Positions 51,795 to 62,268 of a DNA stretch of 64,000 nt are shown one piece after another; position 1 is the first letter of the stretch; each line of letters opens with the position of its first letter. Source of the DNA: an uncultured Blautia sp. GTDB lineage: Bacteria; Bacillota; Clostridia; Lachnospirales; Lachnospiraceae. The position numbers were made by a program, and so were the translations under genes. The notes under the pieces are model-generated. The model did no database searches. It was given only the letters and a program-made list of their open reading frames with translations, and was not told the DNA's origin. The stretch lies in assembly GCF_947654165.1 (NCBI RefSeq), contig NZ_CANTKB010000017.1, positions 9,860 to 73,859 on the forward strand. Direction: 5' to 3'.

Positions 51795-52499
51795 TTATAA
51801 CGTTTCAAAAATCCCCTGCTGGCGGAAACTCAGATAACTGCAGTCTCCAATGATAATATGATCCAGAAGAGGAATTCCCAGTATTTCCCCCGCACATTTG
51901 ACACGCCCGGTAACCTCCAGATCTGCCTTACTGGGCGATGGATCTCCACTGGGATGATTATGTATTAAAATAATTCCCACTGCATGATACGAAAAAGCAG
52001 TAAGAAAAATTTCTCTTGGATTTACCAGAGAACTGTTTACCGTACCTTTAAAAATCATCTCCTCCCCAAGAAGATGATTTTTCGTGTCCAACATCATACA
52101 CAAAAGCTGTTCTTGTTCTTCGTGACGCAGTTTTTCCATATAGTAATCAGCAATCGTCTGGGGATGATTCAAAGAAAGCCCTTTTCTGGCACTTCTTCCT
52201 GCAATTCTTTTGGAAAGTTCTCCGATACATTTAATCTGCACAGCCTTTACTTGTCCGATTCCCCTGACCGACTGAAGCTGTGCCATGCTCACCTGATGCA
52301 GCCCCAACAGTCCTTCCTTATCTTTCGAAAGCTTCAGTACCTCTTCTGCCATAGCCACGGAAGTACTACCCTTTGTTCCTGTTCTCAAAAGAACCGCCAA
52401 CAGTTCTGCATCTGTCAACGCATGTGCACCGAAACGGACACATTTTTCATACGGCCGGTCCTGCTCCGGCAATTCCTTCATGGTTTTATATTCTGTCAT
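51795..52499 (-). CDS. radC: RadC/JAB-domain protein
   Basis: A 234-residue protein with an N-terminal helix-hairpin-helix part (LQSVRGIGQVKAVQIKCIGEL, partly quoted, about 75-95) and a C-terminal JAB metalloprotease-like domain with the zinc motif HNHPSGDPSPSKAD (His, His, Asp, about 180-193) and upstream Glu. The historical DNA-repair role is doubtful; activity is unknown. It is a common neighbour of mreB, which starts 20 nt downstream here. A weak -10 TACAAT lies upstream in the 77-bp gap. Confidence 0.93.
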   Translation of the reverse strand: MTEYKTMKELPEQDRPYEKCVRFGAHALTDAELLAVLLRTGTKGSTSVAMAEEVLKLSKDKEGLLGLHQVSMAQLQSVRGIGQVKAVQIKCIGELSKRIAGRSARKGLSLNHPQTIADYYMEKLRHEEQEQLLCMMLDTKNHLLGEEMIFKGTVNSSLVNPREIFLTAFSYHAVGIILIHNHPSGDPSPSKADLEVTGRVKCAGEILGIPLLDHIIIGDCSYLSFRQQGIFETL

Positions 52500-52576
52500 A
52501 AATGCTATGCTCTCTTCAGCATCTTTACGGCTTTCGCAGGTTCATTGTAGCACAGATTAAAAACGATGTATATGCC

Positions 52577-54169
52577 TCAGGAAAAATTTATAAAATTTTT
52601 CGTTATGGCTTCTCCTACTTTCAGCCCATCCATGGCTGCTGATGTGATTCCTCCTGCATAACCGGCTCCCTCGCCGCAAGGATAGATTCCTGTCACAGAA
52701 GCCTGGAATCTGTCGTCTCGTATAATCCTTACAGGAGAGGAGGTTCTGCTTTCCACTCCGCTGAGAAGCATGTCAGACTGTGAAAATCCAGGAATAATCT
52801 TTCCAAAGGCCTCGATTCCTTCCATAAGCGTCTGGTTGATCACTTCCGGAAGCAGGCTTCGCACATCTGCCAATGCATAGGCTCCCTTCATACAAGGCGT
52901 AACTGAAGCAAATGCTGTGGTTGGCACATGCTCACGGAAATCCTCGTACCGCTGTACCGGAATCTTCCCGTTTCCCAATGCATATGCTTTTTCTTCCAGT
53001 GTTCTCTGAAATTCTACACCTGCCAGCACATCACGGTCTGGAAAATCCTCCGGTGTGACTGTCACGATCAGTGCACTGTTTGCATTTTGGGAATCCCGCC
53101 TTTGATAACTCATTCCATTTACGGCCAAACGTCCCTGTTCTGAGGATGCATTGACCACATAGCCTCCCGGGCACATACAAAAACTGTACACACCTCTCCC
53201 GTTTGATGCTTTATGGGTCAGTTTATAGGAAGCAGAACCAAGAAGAGGATGTTCCTCCTGCCCATATTGATACTGGTTAATCATACTCTGGGGATGTTCT
53301 GCCCGAAGTCCCACTGCAAAAGATTTTTGTTCCATGGAAAGTCCCTTGTCCTTTAACAGTGCAAACGTATCTCTTGCACTATGTCCGATAGCCAGAACCA
53401 GTGTATCGGTCTCTATTCGTTTACAGTTATTTACGATCACCGCCGAAAGCCGATTATCGTGGATTTCCAAATCCGTCACTTTGGAAGAAAAAAGAACTTC
53501 CCCACCGGCATTTTCAATGATACGGCGGATATTTTTTACAATATGGATCAAGGCATCTGTGCCAAGATGTGGTTTCTGCTGATACAGAATTTCCTCAGGA
53601 GCACCTGCCTCGACAAAAATCTTCAGAACTTCCAGATTCCTTCCGTTAGGATCCTTCACAAGTGTATTAAGTTTTCCATCTGAAAAAGTACCGGCACCGC
53701 CTTCTCCAAACTGTACATTGGATTCTGCATCTAATTCCCCTGTTTCCCAGAAATGCTCCACTGTTTTCAAACGATGGTCTGCATCCTGTCCTCTTTCCAG
53801 CACAATCGGTCGAAACCCTGCTTTGACAAGATAATACGCACAAAACAGACCTGCCGGACCGCTTCCTACAATTACAGGTCTGGAATCACAGGCATCCGGC
53901 TCAATAGAGAAATAAGAAAATGGTTTATTTTTAGTTAACATAATATTTTTATCGTGAACTCGTTTTAAAACCTTTGCCTCATTTCTCACTTCAGCATCTA
54001 CGGTATATACAAAAGACAGTTCCGGCTTTTTCCTGGCATCCAGAGATTGTCTCCTGATCGTCCACGATACAAGCTCCTGCTCCTGCAGTTTCAAAAGTTT
54101 TCGAATTTTCTTTTCAAGTTCCTCTTTCGTATGAGAAACTGGCAGTTTCACCTGCTGGATTCTCAGCAT
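52577..54169 (-). CDS. FAD-dependent NAD(P)/FAD oxidoreductase (COG2509-type)
   Basis: A 530-residue flavoprotein with an N-terminal domain of about 95 residues, then the dinucleotide-binding motif PVIVGSGPAGLFCAYYLVKAGF (partly quoted, about 97-118), FGEGGAGTFSDGKLNT, a second GHSARDTFALL region, and C-terminal PCGEGAGYAGGITSAAMDGL. The family is described as uncharacterised FAD-dependent dehydrogenases. ATG 54169 was chosen for GGAGG 7 nt upstream; it overlaps the next flavoprotein gene by 7 nt. Confidence 0.9.
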   Translation of the reverse strand: MLRIQQVKLPVSHTKEELEKKIRKLLKLQEQELVSWTIRRQSLDARKKPELSFVYTVDAEVRNEAKVLKRVHDKNIMLTKNKPFSYFSIEPDACDSRPVIVGSGPAGLFCAYYLVKAGFRPIVLERGQDADHRLKTVEHFWETGELDAESNVQFGEGGAGTFSDGKLNTLVKDPNGRNLEVLKIFVEAGAPEEILYQQKPHLGTDALIHIVKNIRRIIENAGGEVLFSSKVTDLEIHDNRLSAVIVNNCKRIETDTLVLAIGHSARDTFALLKDKGLSMEQKSFAVGLRAEHPQSMINQYQYGQEEHPLLGSASYKLTHKASNGRGVYSFCMCPGGYVVNASSEQGRLAVNGMSYQRRDSQNANSALIVTVTPEDFPDRDVLAGVEFQRTLEEKAYALGNGKIPVQRYEDFREHVPTTAFASVTPCMKGAYALADVRSLLPEVINQTLMEGIEAFGKIIPGFSQSDMLLSGVESRTSSPVRIIRDDRFQASVTGIYPCGEGAGYAGGITSAAMDGLKVGEAITKNFINFS

Positions 54170-55380
54170 AAAACATCCTCCTTCCCTTTCGCCGCAGCAT
54201 AACCTGCACAGGCTCCGCTTGACCAGGCCCATTGAAGATTATATCCCCCACAAATTCCATCTGTATCCAGAAGCTCTCCTGCCAGATATATACCCGGAAT
54301 TTTCCTGCACTCCATGGTTTTTGGATTAATCTCTGTTAAGGAAACACCTCCGGAACATACCTGAGCCATATCAAAAGCCTTTGTTCCCTTAATCTCTACG
54401 GTAAATTTCTTGATTTTCTGAATCAGTGTTTTCCTGTCCGGTTTTCCTTCTGACAGAACATCTGCCAGTTTTTTCGGCAATACTCCTGTGAGCAGCTCTC
54501 TCTGGGTTTTATACGGGCAGGCTCTCTCTCGACGAATGAAGAAATCTTCCAAACCTTTCTCATCAAAATCCGGCAGAAAATCCAAAACAACCGTAACCGG
54601 AGCATTACTGTCCAAAAGCCTGGCCGCCTGGCTGCTGAGCTGAAAAACCGGAATTCCGGAGATGCCATAATCTGTCAGCTGCAGTTCACCTTCAGCCGCA
54701 GCAAGAATCTGCTCACCGCTCTTTAGAACGGCTTTTCCTTCCACCCTGGTTCCCGCCCATTTCGTGAAATACGTTCCTTTTCCCTTTAATGGAACCAAAG
54801 CCGGCAGGGGCTTGATCACCTTCAGTCCAAGGGATTTCGCCAGAGTATAGCCGCTGCCATCTGCACCTTCAATGGAAGATGCTTTTGAGCCGCAGGCCAA
54901 AATCACAGCATCTGCCTCGTAACCCCAGGTTTCTGTCTTTACACGAAAAACAGGCTCCGGTGCTGTTTGCAAAACCTGGATTCCCGTCACATGTTCCCTG
55001 CACTTCATCTTTACTTTCCGATATCTTGCTTCCATTTCCAATAACTCCTGGACACTGGATGCCTGCATACTGGAAGGGTAAAGACCGCCATTTTTATTTT
55101 TTGTATAAATCCCAAGTTCGGAAAAAAAGCGGATGGTTTTCTGAACATCAAACTGCTGCAACACTTCCCAGGCCAGATTCTGCTCCTGACTATGATAACA
55201 GGAAACATCCTGATAAAGATTTGTCAGATTACAGCGGCCATTTCCGGTAGCCAGGATTTTTTTCCCGGTTTTCTCATTATGCTCTAAAACCGTCACTGCC
55301 GCACCTTCTCTGGCTGCCACAATGGCGGCCATCATTCCCGCAGCCCCGCCGCCGATAATGCACACTCTTTTCTTCTCCAT
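54163..55380 (-). CDS. HI0933/BaiN-family flavoprotein
   Basis: A 405-residue FAD-binding protein: N-terminal VCIIGGGAAGMMAAIVAAREGA (partly quoted, about 6-26), KTGKKILATGNGRCNLTN (the HI0933 family signature), and C-terminal GVSLTEINPKTMECRKIPGIYLAGELLDTDGICGGYNLQWAWSSG (partly quoted). Relatives include YhiN and BaiN, the latter implicated in bile-acid 7-dehydroxylation in Clostridium, but this copy is in a housekeeping cluster and a bile role should not be assumed. Confidence 0.92.
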   Translation of the reverse strand: MEKKRVCIIGGGAAGMMAAIVAAREGAAVTVLEHNEKTGKKILATGNGRCNLTNLYQDVSCYHSQEQNLAWEVLQQFDVQKTIRFFSELGIYTKNKNGGLYPSSMQASSVQELLEMEARYRKVKMKCREHVTGIQVLQTAPEPVFRVKTETWGYEADAVILACGSKASSIEGADGSGYTLAKSLGLKVIKPLPALVPLKGKGTYFTKWAGTRVEGKAVLKSGEQILAAAEGELQLTDYGISGIPVFQLSSQAARLLDSNAPVTVVLDFLPDFDEKGLEDFFIRRERACPYKTQRELLTGVLPKKLADVLSEGKPDRKTLIQKIKKFTVEIKGTKAFDMAQVCSGGVSLTEINPKTMECRKIPGIYLAGELLDTDGICGGYNLQWAWSSGACAGYAAAKGKEDVLC

Positions 55381-55413
55381 ATCCTCTCCGCTCCCTTCTG
55401 TCCTTCTTTCTTT

Positions 55414-56706
55414 TTATTCCTCCGGCAAGACTGCCAGTTTCTTTTCCACAAGTTTCTGTAAAGACATTAAAATACCAAGCTTTGCATGATACCAGGTAAG
55501 TCCTCCCTGGAAATATACCGTATATGGCGGCTTGATGGGACCATCTGCAGACAACTCAATGGAAGACCCCTGTACAAATGCCCCTGCAGCCATGATCACA
55601 TCGCTGTCATACCCCGGCATAGCCCATGGCTCCGGCTCTACATAGCTGTCCACCGGTGCAGCAGCCTGAATGCCCTTGCAGAATTCAATCACACCTTCCG
55701 GTGTTCCGAACGTCACGGCCTGAATAATATCATGACGGCTCTCTGTGCTGTTGGGTGTTACAGAAAATCCCAGTGTTTCGTAGATATTTGCTGCAAAGAT
55801 CGCACCCTTTAACGCCCCTGCAGTCACGGTTGGAGCCAGGAAAAATCCCTGGTAGAAAGAAGGATTTACACCTAAGGTTGCCCCCACTTCTTTTCCCAGT
55901 CCCGGACAGGTCAGGCGGTAGGCAGCATTGTCTACATATTCCTGTTTTCCTGCAATATAACCGCCAATAGGTGCCAGTCCGCCTCCCGGATTCTTGATCA
56001 GTGATCCCACGATCAAATCAGCACCTACATCGCTTGGTTCGATTTTTTCTACAAATTCTCCATAGCAGTTGTCCACCATACAGATCACATCCGGCTTAAT
56101 GCTTTTAATAAAAGAAATCAGTTCCCCGATCTGTGCCACAGAAAACGTAGGGCGTGTGAGATATCCTTTTGATCTCTGGATCTCTACCATTTTTGTCTTT
56201 TCGTTGATAGCATTTCGGATTCCTTCGTAGTCAAAACTTCCGTCTTCTAACAGTTCCACCTGACGGTAAGTAACTCCATACTCTGCCAGAGAACCTTTCG
56301 ACGGACGGATACCAATAACTTCTTCCAGCGTGTCGTATGGTTTTCCTACCGGAGACAAAAGCTCATCTCCCGGACGAAGATTTCCTGCAAGAGCCACTGC
56401 AAGAGCATGGGTTCCGCAGGCTAACAGAGGCCGAACCAGAGCAGCTTCTGTATGAAAAGCACTGGCATACACATCTTCCAGGGTATCTCTTCCCAGATCA
56501 TTGTATCCATATCCTGTAGAAGAATACAGGCATGCTTCACTGACTTTATTTTCCTGCATGGCATGAAGCACCTTTAACTGGTTGTATTCTGCATTTTCAT
56601 CAATGGCCTCAAACCGCTGTTTCAGGCTTTTTTCGATTTTATTTCCAAAGGCCAGAACCTGGCTGCCGATGCCAAGCTTCTGATAAATATCCATCATTTC
56701 TTCCAT
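55414..56706 (-). CDS. Methionine gamma-lyase family / aluminium-resistance-type PLP enzyme
   Basis: A 430-residue fold-type I PLP protein of the COG4100 family. It has YSSTGYGYNDLGRDTLEDVYASAF (partly quoted), cysteine-metabolism-like VDNCYGEFVE with the PLP-binding Asp, and the PLP lysine in GSLIKNPGGGLAPIGGYIAG. Names in databases (aluminium resistance, YnbB) have weak experimental support; a C-S lyase activity is plausible. The gene commonly follows miaA, and here overlaps it by 13 nt. Confidence 0.9.
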   Translation of the reverse strand: MEEMMDIYQKLGIGSQVLAFGNKIEKSLKQRFEAIDENAEYNQLKVLHAMQENKVSEACLYSSTGYGYNDLGRDTLEDVYASAFHTEAALVRPLLACGTHALAVALAGNLRPGDELLSPVGKPYDTLEEVIGIRPSKGSLAEYGVTYRQVELLEDGSFDYEGIRNAINEKTKMVEIQRSKGYLTRPTFSVAQIGELISFIKSIKPDVICMVDNCYGEFVEKIEPSDVGADLIVGSLIKNPGGGLAPIGGYIAGKQEYVDNAAYRLTCPGLGKEVGATLGVNPSFYQGFFLAPTVTAGALKGAIFAANIYETLGFSVTPNSTESRHDIIQAVTFGTPEGVIEFCKGIQAAAPVDSYVEPEPWAMPGYDSDVIMAAGAFVQGSSIELSADGPIKPPYTVYFQGGLTWYHAKLGILMSLQKLVEKKLAVLPEE

Positions 56707-57659
56707 GATAAAATTCCTCTTTTCTCACAATTTTCTAACATATATGCTAAGATTTTTTCATCCTGATAGTCAAAATCCGGTTTATTCACCCAGATGACAT
56801 CCGGCTCCCGTTTAAACCAGGTAATCTGGCGTTTTGCAAAATGTCTGGTATCCCGTTTCAAGACATAGACCGCATCTTCCAGGGAACAGGTACCATCCAG
56901 ATAAGAGAGTATTTCTTTATAACCCAGTCCCTGCATGGACACCATATGCCTGGTACAGCCCATGTCTGCCAGCTTCTGTACCTCATCCACCAGGCCTTCT
57001 TCGAGCATCTCGTTCACCCTCTGGTCAATCTGCCTGTATAGCTTTTCCCTCTCATCGTTTAATACAAAATAAGCATACGCATAAGGAGATTCTTTTGCTG
57101 CTTCCTGCTCATTGTGCTGAGAGATCTTCTCACCGGTCAGTTCAAAATATTCCAGAGCACGAATCACCCGTTTCACATTATTGGCATGAATTTTCTCTGC
57201 TGAAACAGGATCGATCTCCTGAAGCTTTTCATGAAGATACTGCTTTCCCTTCTCCTGTGCCTCCTGTTCCAGACGGGCACGCACCTGAGATTTTTCTGTA
57301 TCTTCCGAAAAGTCGATATCTTTTACTACTGCCTGAATATAAAAGCCTGTACCCCCTGTCAGAATCGGAATCTTCCCTTTTGCATAGATCTCTTCCATGG
57401 CTTTTTTTGCCATTTCCTGAAATCTTACTACATGAAATTCCTCCTCCGGATCAAGAACATCAATGAGATAATGGGGAATTCCCTGCATTTCTTCCGGTCT
57501 GATCTTCGCAGAGCCGATATCCATATGTCGGTATACCTGCATGGAATCAGCCGAAATAATCTCTCCGTTTACCGCTTTTGCAAGAGCAATGGATAGCTTG
57601 GTCTTACCCACTGCCGTCGGTCCCGTAAGTATAATCAAAGGTTTTTTCAATCTGTTCAC
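56694..57659 (-). CDS. miaA: tRNA dimethylallyltransferase
   Basis: Adds dimethylallyl to N6 of A37 in tRNAs reading UNN codons; MiaB then methylthiolates the same base. The 321-residue protein has the P-loop GPTAVGKTKLS (about 13-23), ISADSMQVYRHMDIGSAK, VLTGGTGFYI-type motif (ILTGGTGFYIQAVV) and the KRDTRHFAKRQITWFKR tRNA-binding helix. GTG start directly after the mutL stop (TAGGTG), suggesting translational coupling. Confidence 0.95.
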   Translation of the reverse strand: MNRLKKPLIILTGPTAVGKTKLSIALAKAVNGEIISADSMQVYRHMDIGSAKIRPEEMQGIPHYLIDVLDPEEEFHVVRFQEMAKKAMEEIYAKGKIPILTGGTGFYIQAVVKDIDFSEDTEKSQVRARLEQEAQEKGKQYLHEKLQEIDPVSAEKIHANNVKRVIRALEYFELTGEKISQHNEQEAAKESPYAYAYFVLNDEREKLYRQIDQRVNEMLEEGLVDEVQKLADMGCTRHMVSMQGLGYKEILSYLDGTCSLEDAVYVLKRDTRHFAKRQITWFKREPDVIWVNKPDFDYQDEKILAYMLENCEKRGILSWKK

Positions 57660-59579
57660 CTACACAATTCGTTTAAACTTCTTTTCCAGTTCATATTTGG
57701 TCATGGAGACGATCGTAGGTCTTCCATGAGGACAATGATAGGGATTGTCCAGTCCCAAAAGCTGTTCAATCAATTGATCCGCCTCTTCATAAGACAGCCG
57801 GTTGTTCCCTTTCACCGCTGCTTTGCAGGCAGCCGTGGCGATTTTACCTGCGAGAAGCTCAGACGCCTGTCTCGGATTTTCATGCTCCAGTCCATCCAGC
57901 ACTTCCACAAAAAAGTCCTGCACAGAACAGCCGTACAAATCTGCCGGAACCCCGTGGATACTGTATTCTCTTCCACCAAATTCGGAGATCTCAAATCCAA
58001 GTTCCTGAAACACCTCCATGTGGGCTTTCATCAGCATATCTTCCTGCAGATTCAGGGAAATCACCTGTGGCGGTGATACCATCTGAGAGACAATCTCCCG
58101 GTTGGAAAACTCTTTCCTGAATTTTTCATATAATACCTTCTCATGAGCTGCGTGCTGATCGATAATATAAAACTTATTCTCATACTCCACCAGCCAGTAG
58201 GTATCGAAAAGCTGTCCAATGATACGATGACGGGCTCTTGCCTCTTTGGAAAGCAGTTTGTCATCAAACAATTCCATTTGTTTTGGCTGCTGCACCACCA
58301 CAGGTTCTGCGGTTTTCTTTATTTCTTCCTGTGGTTTTTCCTGCTGTGTTTCCTGCACCTGTACATGGACTGCCGGACGGATTCCCACCTGTTTGGAACT
58401 CTGTGGCATTTCCGGTGCTTTGGGAATCTCCGGGACATAGGCAGCCGCTTCTTCCTTCAGATACGATGGAGCGACCTGTGGCTGCCGGGCTGTCTGCTGC
58501 TTAAACCCAGTCTCAAAAGGCTCCGGAGCAGATACTTTCTGCCGCACAGGTTTTTCCTGAGGCTTTTCCAGTTCCACCTGAGGAATCAGTTCTCTTCCGG
58601 ATAAGGCTTCCTGAATCATATCATAGGTTGCATTATACACTGCCCCCTGATTTTGAAACCGCACTTCCATCTTGGTGGGATGTACATTAACATCAATCGC
58701 TTCTCCGTCTATGGTGTAATGCAGACACACAAAGGGATATTTATGCTGCATCATAAAAGGCTTGTACGCCTCTTCTATGGCTTTCATCAGTAGTTTGCTT
58801 TTTACATATCTGCCATTGATATAATAATTCTCAAAATTTCGGTTTCCTCTGGCAATCACCGGCTTTCCGATAAAGCCGCTGATGGAAATGCCGGATCTTT
58901 CTATGGACACGGGTACTAATTCTCTGGTAATATCTCGTCCGTAGATTCCATAAATCACATCCTTCAAATTGGCATTTCCGGAAGTATGCAGCCGTGTCTG
59001 GCCGTTTACCATATATTTAAACGAAATATTCTGATGGGAAAGAGCAAGCTGTTCCATATAGCTGCTCACATACCCCGCTTCTGTCATGGCCGTTTTTAGA
59101 AATTTCCCTCTGGCCGGCGTATTATAAAAAAGATTCCGCACCAGCATGGTAGTGCCGTTTGGTGCACCGATTTCCTCCAATGCCTTTTCCTGTCCGCCTT
59201 CTATGATATAGCGAACCCCGGTAAGTGCCTCCGGTGTTTTGGTGATCACTTCCATCTGCGAGACAGCCGAAATACTGGATAATGCCTCCCCGCGAAATCC
59301 AAGGGAGGAAATCCATAAAAGATCCTCCACATGCTGAATCTTGCTGGTAGCGTGCCGCAAAAAAGCCAGCGTCACCTGCTCCTTGGGAATCCCTCCTCCG
59401 TTATCCGTAACCCGGATAAACGAGATTCCACCATCCTTGATTTCAACCGTGATCGCAGTAGAGCCTGCATCCACTGCATTCTCCACCAGTTCCTTCACAA
59501 CCGAAGCCGGACGCTCCACTACCTCACCGGCTGCGATCTTATCAATTGTATTCTGATCTAAAACAGCTATTTTTTTCAC
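57660..59579 (-). CDS. mutL: DNA mismatch repair protein MutL
   Basis: A 639-residue GHKL ATPase and endonuclease of mismatch repair. N-terminal motifs: KIAAGEVVERPASVVKELVENAVDAG (partly quoted), DNGGGIP, and GFRGEALSSI. A Pro/Gln/Glu-rich linker (about 335-445) leads to the C-terminal dimerisation domain, which keeps DQHAAHEKVLYEKF, with the nuclease DQHAxxE metal motif, and CPHGRPT. That motif fits a MutH-less organism. GTG start at 59579, 6 nt after mutS. Confidence 0.96.
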   Translation of the reverse strand: MKKIAVLDQNTIDKIAAGEVVERPASVVKELVENAVDAGSTAITVEIKDGGISFIRVTDNGGGIPKEQVTLAFLRHATSKIQHVEDLLWISSLGFRGEALSSISAVSQMEVITKTPEALTGVRYIIEGGQEKALEEIGAPNGTTMLVRNLFYNTPARGKFLKTAMTEAGYVSSYMEQLALSHQNISFKYMVNGQTRLHTSGNANLKDVIYGIYGRDITRELVPVSIERSGISISGFIGKPVIARGNRNFENYYINGRYVKSKLLMKAIEEAYKPFMMQHKYPFVCLHYTIDGEAIDVNVHPTKMEVRFQNQGAVYNATYDMIQEALSGRELIPQVELEKPQEKPVRQKVSAPEPFETGFKQQTARQPQVAPSYLKEEAAAYVPEIPKAPEMPQSSKQVGIRPAVHVQVQETQQEKPQEEIKKTAEPVVVQQPKQMELFDDKLLSKEARARHRIIGQLFDTYWLVEYENKFYIIDQHAAHEKVLYEKFRKEFSNREIVSQMVSPPQVISLNLQEDMLMKAHMEVFQELGFEISEFGGREYSIHGVPADLYGCSVQDFFVEVLDGLEHENPRQASELLAGKIATAACKAAVKGNNRLSYEEADQLIEQLLGLDNPYHCPHGRPTIVSMTKYELEKKFKRIV

Positions 59580-59585
59580 TCTTCA

Positions 59586-62261
59586 TCACCATCTGTTTTT
59601 CAGCTTATTCTGAAGCTGATATAATATATTTAAAGCATCTACGGGTCTTAATTCATCCACCTTTATGGACTTCAGTTCTTCCAGCACATCATCATCTTTT
59701 ACAGTATCAAACAAAGACATCTGTTTCATATCCACCTCATCATAATGGGGTGCTGGTTTTGGTCTGCTCTTCTTGTTCTCCGATGCAATATTCTTCACAG
59801 TAGTCGTAATATCTGCACTGACCAGTTCTTCTACCAGTTCCTTGGCCCGCTCGATCACAGAATCCGGAACCCCCGCAAGCTTTGCCACCTGGATACCATA
59901 GCTCTTATCTGCACCGCCTTTTACGATCTTGCGTAAAAAGACAATATCATCCCCACGCTCTTTTACCGCAATACAGTAATTATTGACACCTGCCAGTTTT
60001 CCTTCCAGCTCTGTCAGTTCGTGATAGTGGGTGGCAAACAGAGTTTTTGCCCCTAAAAGCCTTGGATTGCTGATATGTTCAATCACCGCCCAGGCAATAG
60101 AAAGCCCGTCAAAAGTACTGGTTCCTCTTCCGATCTCATCCAGGATCAAAAGACTCTTCGAAGTCGCATTTCGCAGAATGTTTGCCACTTCCGTCATTTC
60201 TACCATAAAGGTACTCTGTCCGCTGGCCAGATCATCCGATGCTCCCACCCTTGTGAAGATACGGTCCGTAATGCCGATGTTTGCCTTTTCAGCCGGGACA
60301 AAGGAACCGATCTGAGCCATGAGCACAATCAGAGCCGACTGACGCATATAAGTGGATTTTCCCGCCATGTTGGGTCCTGTAATGACTGAAATCCTGTTTT
60401 TTCCATTATCCAGGTAGGTATCATTGGGAATGAACATATCGTTGGAAATCATTTTTTCCACCACAGGATGCCGTCCGTTTTTGATATCGATCACACCTCT
60501 GGTATTGATCTTCGGACGCACATAATGATTTCTGGATGCCACAAGAGCCATAGACACATAGGCGTCCAGCTTTGCAATGGCTTTTGCAGTCCGCTGAATA
60601 CGTTCCACCTCACCGGCAACCATCATACGCACTTTCACAAACTCTTCATATTCCAATGCGTAGAGCTTATCTTCTGCCCCCAGGATCATATCTTCCAGTT
60701 CTTTTAATCTTGGAGTGATATAACGCTCTGCATTGGTGAGCGTCTGCTTTCTGGTATAATAATCCGGCACCATATCCTTAAAAGAATTGGTCACTTCCAG
60801 ATAATACCCGAAAACTTTATTATATTTTACCTTTAAGGTACGGATTCCGGTCTTTTCTTTTTCTGATGCCTCCAGCTCTGCCAGCCATTCTTTTCCCTTG
60901 GTCTTTGCTTCCCGGAACTCATCGATCCTGGCATCATATCCGGGCTTGATGATACCGCCTTCTTTCATGGCAAGAGGAGGCTCCTCTACAATGGCTGCAT
61001 CCAAAACCTGATACAGATCTCCCAGCTCATCCATTTCTTCATAAATCTCACGCAGTTCTTCGCACTGAAACTGTTCCACCAGCCTCCGAATGTGAGGGAT
61101 CATACCAATAGAAGTCTTAAAAGAGAGCATATCTCTCGGATTGGCTGACTGATAGCTGACACGGCTGATCAGACGTTCCAAATCATACACCGGACTCAAA
61201 TATTCCCGGAGCTCTTCCCGGTCTACCTCATGTGCATTCAGTTCTTCCAGTGCGTCCAGCCGGCCGTTGATGGCTTCCTGGTCGATCAGAGGCTGCTCGA
61301 TAAAGCTGCGGAGCATTCTGGCTCCCATGGCTGTCATGGTTTTATCCAGCACCCACAATAAAGAACCTCTTTTTCCCTTATCACGCATGGTCTCCGTAAG
61401 TTCCAGATTCCTCCTGGTAGAGCTGTCGATCAGCATATAGCGGTCTGCCAGATAAGGAGTAATGGTCCTCATATGATCCAGAGATGTTTTCTGCGTCTCC
61501 AGAAGATAGGCAAACAATGCTCCCGCCGCAATGACAGCACAGGCATAATCCTTCAGTCCAAGCCCCTCCAGAGAACTTACGTGAAAATGTTCCTTCAAAG
61601 TCCTGCTGCAAAGATCATCATCAAAATACCAGTTATCCAGAGGAGACATTGTCAGGTTTAAACGGTGCCGTAGTTCCTCCAGATCAATGCCGCTCATGCA
61701 TAAAGCCTCATTACACACCAGCTCCGCCGGTGTAAATTTATACACCTCATCCAGCAGTTTTCTGGTGCTGTCTACTTCTGTCACCATAAACACTCCTGTG
61801 GTAACATCTGCAACGGCAATCCCAAACCGGTTTGAAAGATATACCACAGACATAATATAATTGTTTTTTGTTTCATCTAATGCCTGGGTATTTAAGGTGG
61901 TTCCCGGTGTTACAACACGGATGACTTCCCTCTTTACAATCCCCTTCGCCTGTTTGGGATCTTCCATCTGTTCACAGATGGCAACCTTGTATCCCTTACT
62001 GATCAGCCGATTGATATAGGTTTCTGCTGCATGGAAGGGGACACCGCACATGGGTGCCCTCTCTGCCATTCCACAGTCTTTTCCTGTCAGGGTCAGTTCC
62101 AGTTCTCTTGAAACAGTCTCCGCATCCTCAAAAAACATTTCATAGAAATCCCCTAAACGGTAAAATAAAATGCTGTCCTTATATTCCAGTTTTGTCTTCA
62201 CATAGTGCTGCATCATCGGGCTGATGGATGCCACATCCACGTCTTTTATCGAAATTCCCAT
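59586..62261 (-). CDS. mutS: DNA mismatch repair protein MutS
   Basis: Mismatch-recognising ATPase, 891 aa. The N-terminal mismatch domain has the intercalating FYE motif in LGDFYEMFFEDA (about 36-47), and the ATPase domain has Walker A GPNMAGKSTYMRQ (about 625), ASDDLASGQSTFMVEM and Walker B LLILDEIGRGTST. The C-terminal linker is longer and charged before VDELRPVDALNILYQL. Full length; it follows miaB by 7 nt and precedes mutL. Confidence 0.97.
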   Translation of the reverse strand: MGISIKDVDVASISPMMQHYVKTKLEYKDSILFYRLGDFYEMFFEDAETVSRELELTLTGKDCGMAERAPMCGVPFHAAETYINRLISKGYKVAICEQMEDPKQAKGIVKREVIRVVTPGTTLNTQALDETKNNYIMSVVYLSNRFGIAVADVTTGVFMVTEVDSTRKLLDEVYKFTPAELVCNEALCMSGIDLEELRHRLNLTMSPLDNWYFDDDLCSRTLKEHFHVSSLEGLGLKDYACAVIAAGALFAYLLETQKTSLDHMRTITPYLADRYMLIDSSTRRNLELTETMRDKGKRGSLLWVLDKTMTAMGARMLRSFIEQPLIDQEAINGRLDALEELNAHEVDREELREYLSPVYDLERLISRVSYQSANPRDMLSFKTSIGMIPHIRRLVEQFQCEELREIYEEMDELGDLYQVLDAAIVEEPPLAMKEGGIIKPGYDARIDEFREAKTKGKEWLAELEASEKEKTGIRTLKVKYNKVFGYYLEVTNSFKDMVPDYYTRKQTLTNAERYITPRLKELEDMILGAEDKLYALEYEEFVKVRMMVAGEVERIQRTAKAIAKLDAYVSMALVASRNHYVRPKINTRGVIDIKNGRHPVVEKMISNDMFIPNDTYLDNGKNRISVITGPNMAGKSTYMRQSALIVLMAQIGSFVPAEKANIGITDRIFTRVGASDDLASGQSTFMVEMTEVANILRNATSKSLLILDEIGRGTSTFDGLSIAWAVIEHISNPRLLGAKTLFATHYHELTELEGKLAGVNNYCIAVKERGDDIVFLRKIVKGGADKSYGIQVAKLAGVPDSVIERAKELVEELVSADITTTVKNIASENKKSRPKPAPHYDEVDMKQMSLFDTVKDDDVLEELKSIKVDELRPVDALNILYQLQNKLKNRW

Positions 62262-62268
62262 GTATTTC

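Noticed and set aside
54163..55380. Bile-acid 7-dehydroxylation gene baiN
   Set aside because: The HI0933 family is widespread; no other bai gene is present and the context is housekeeping.
56834..57466. Long plus-strand frame of about 210 codons opposite miaA
   Set aside because: It lies wholly antisense to miaA, is Pro/His/Ser-rich with no motif, and has no ribosome site; it is a shadow frame.
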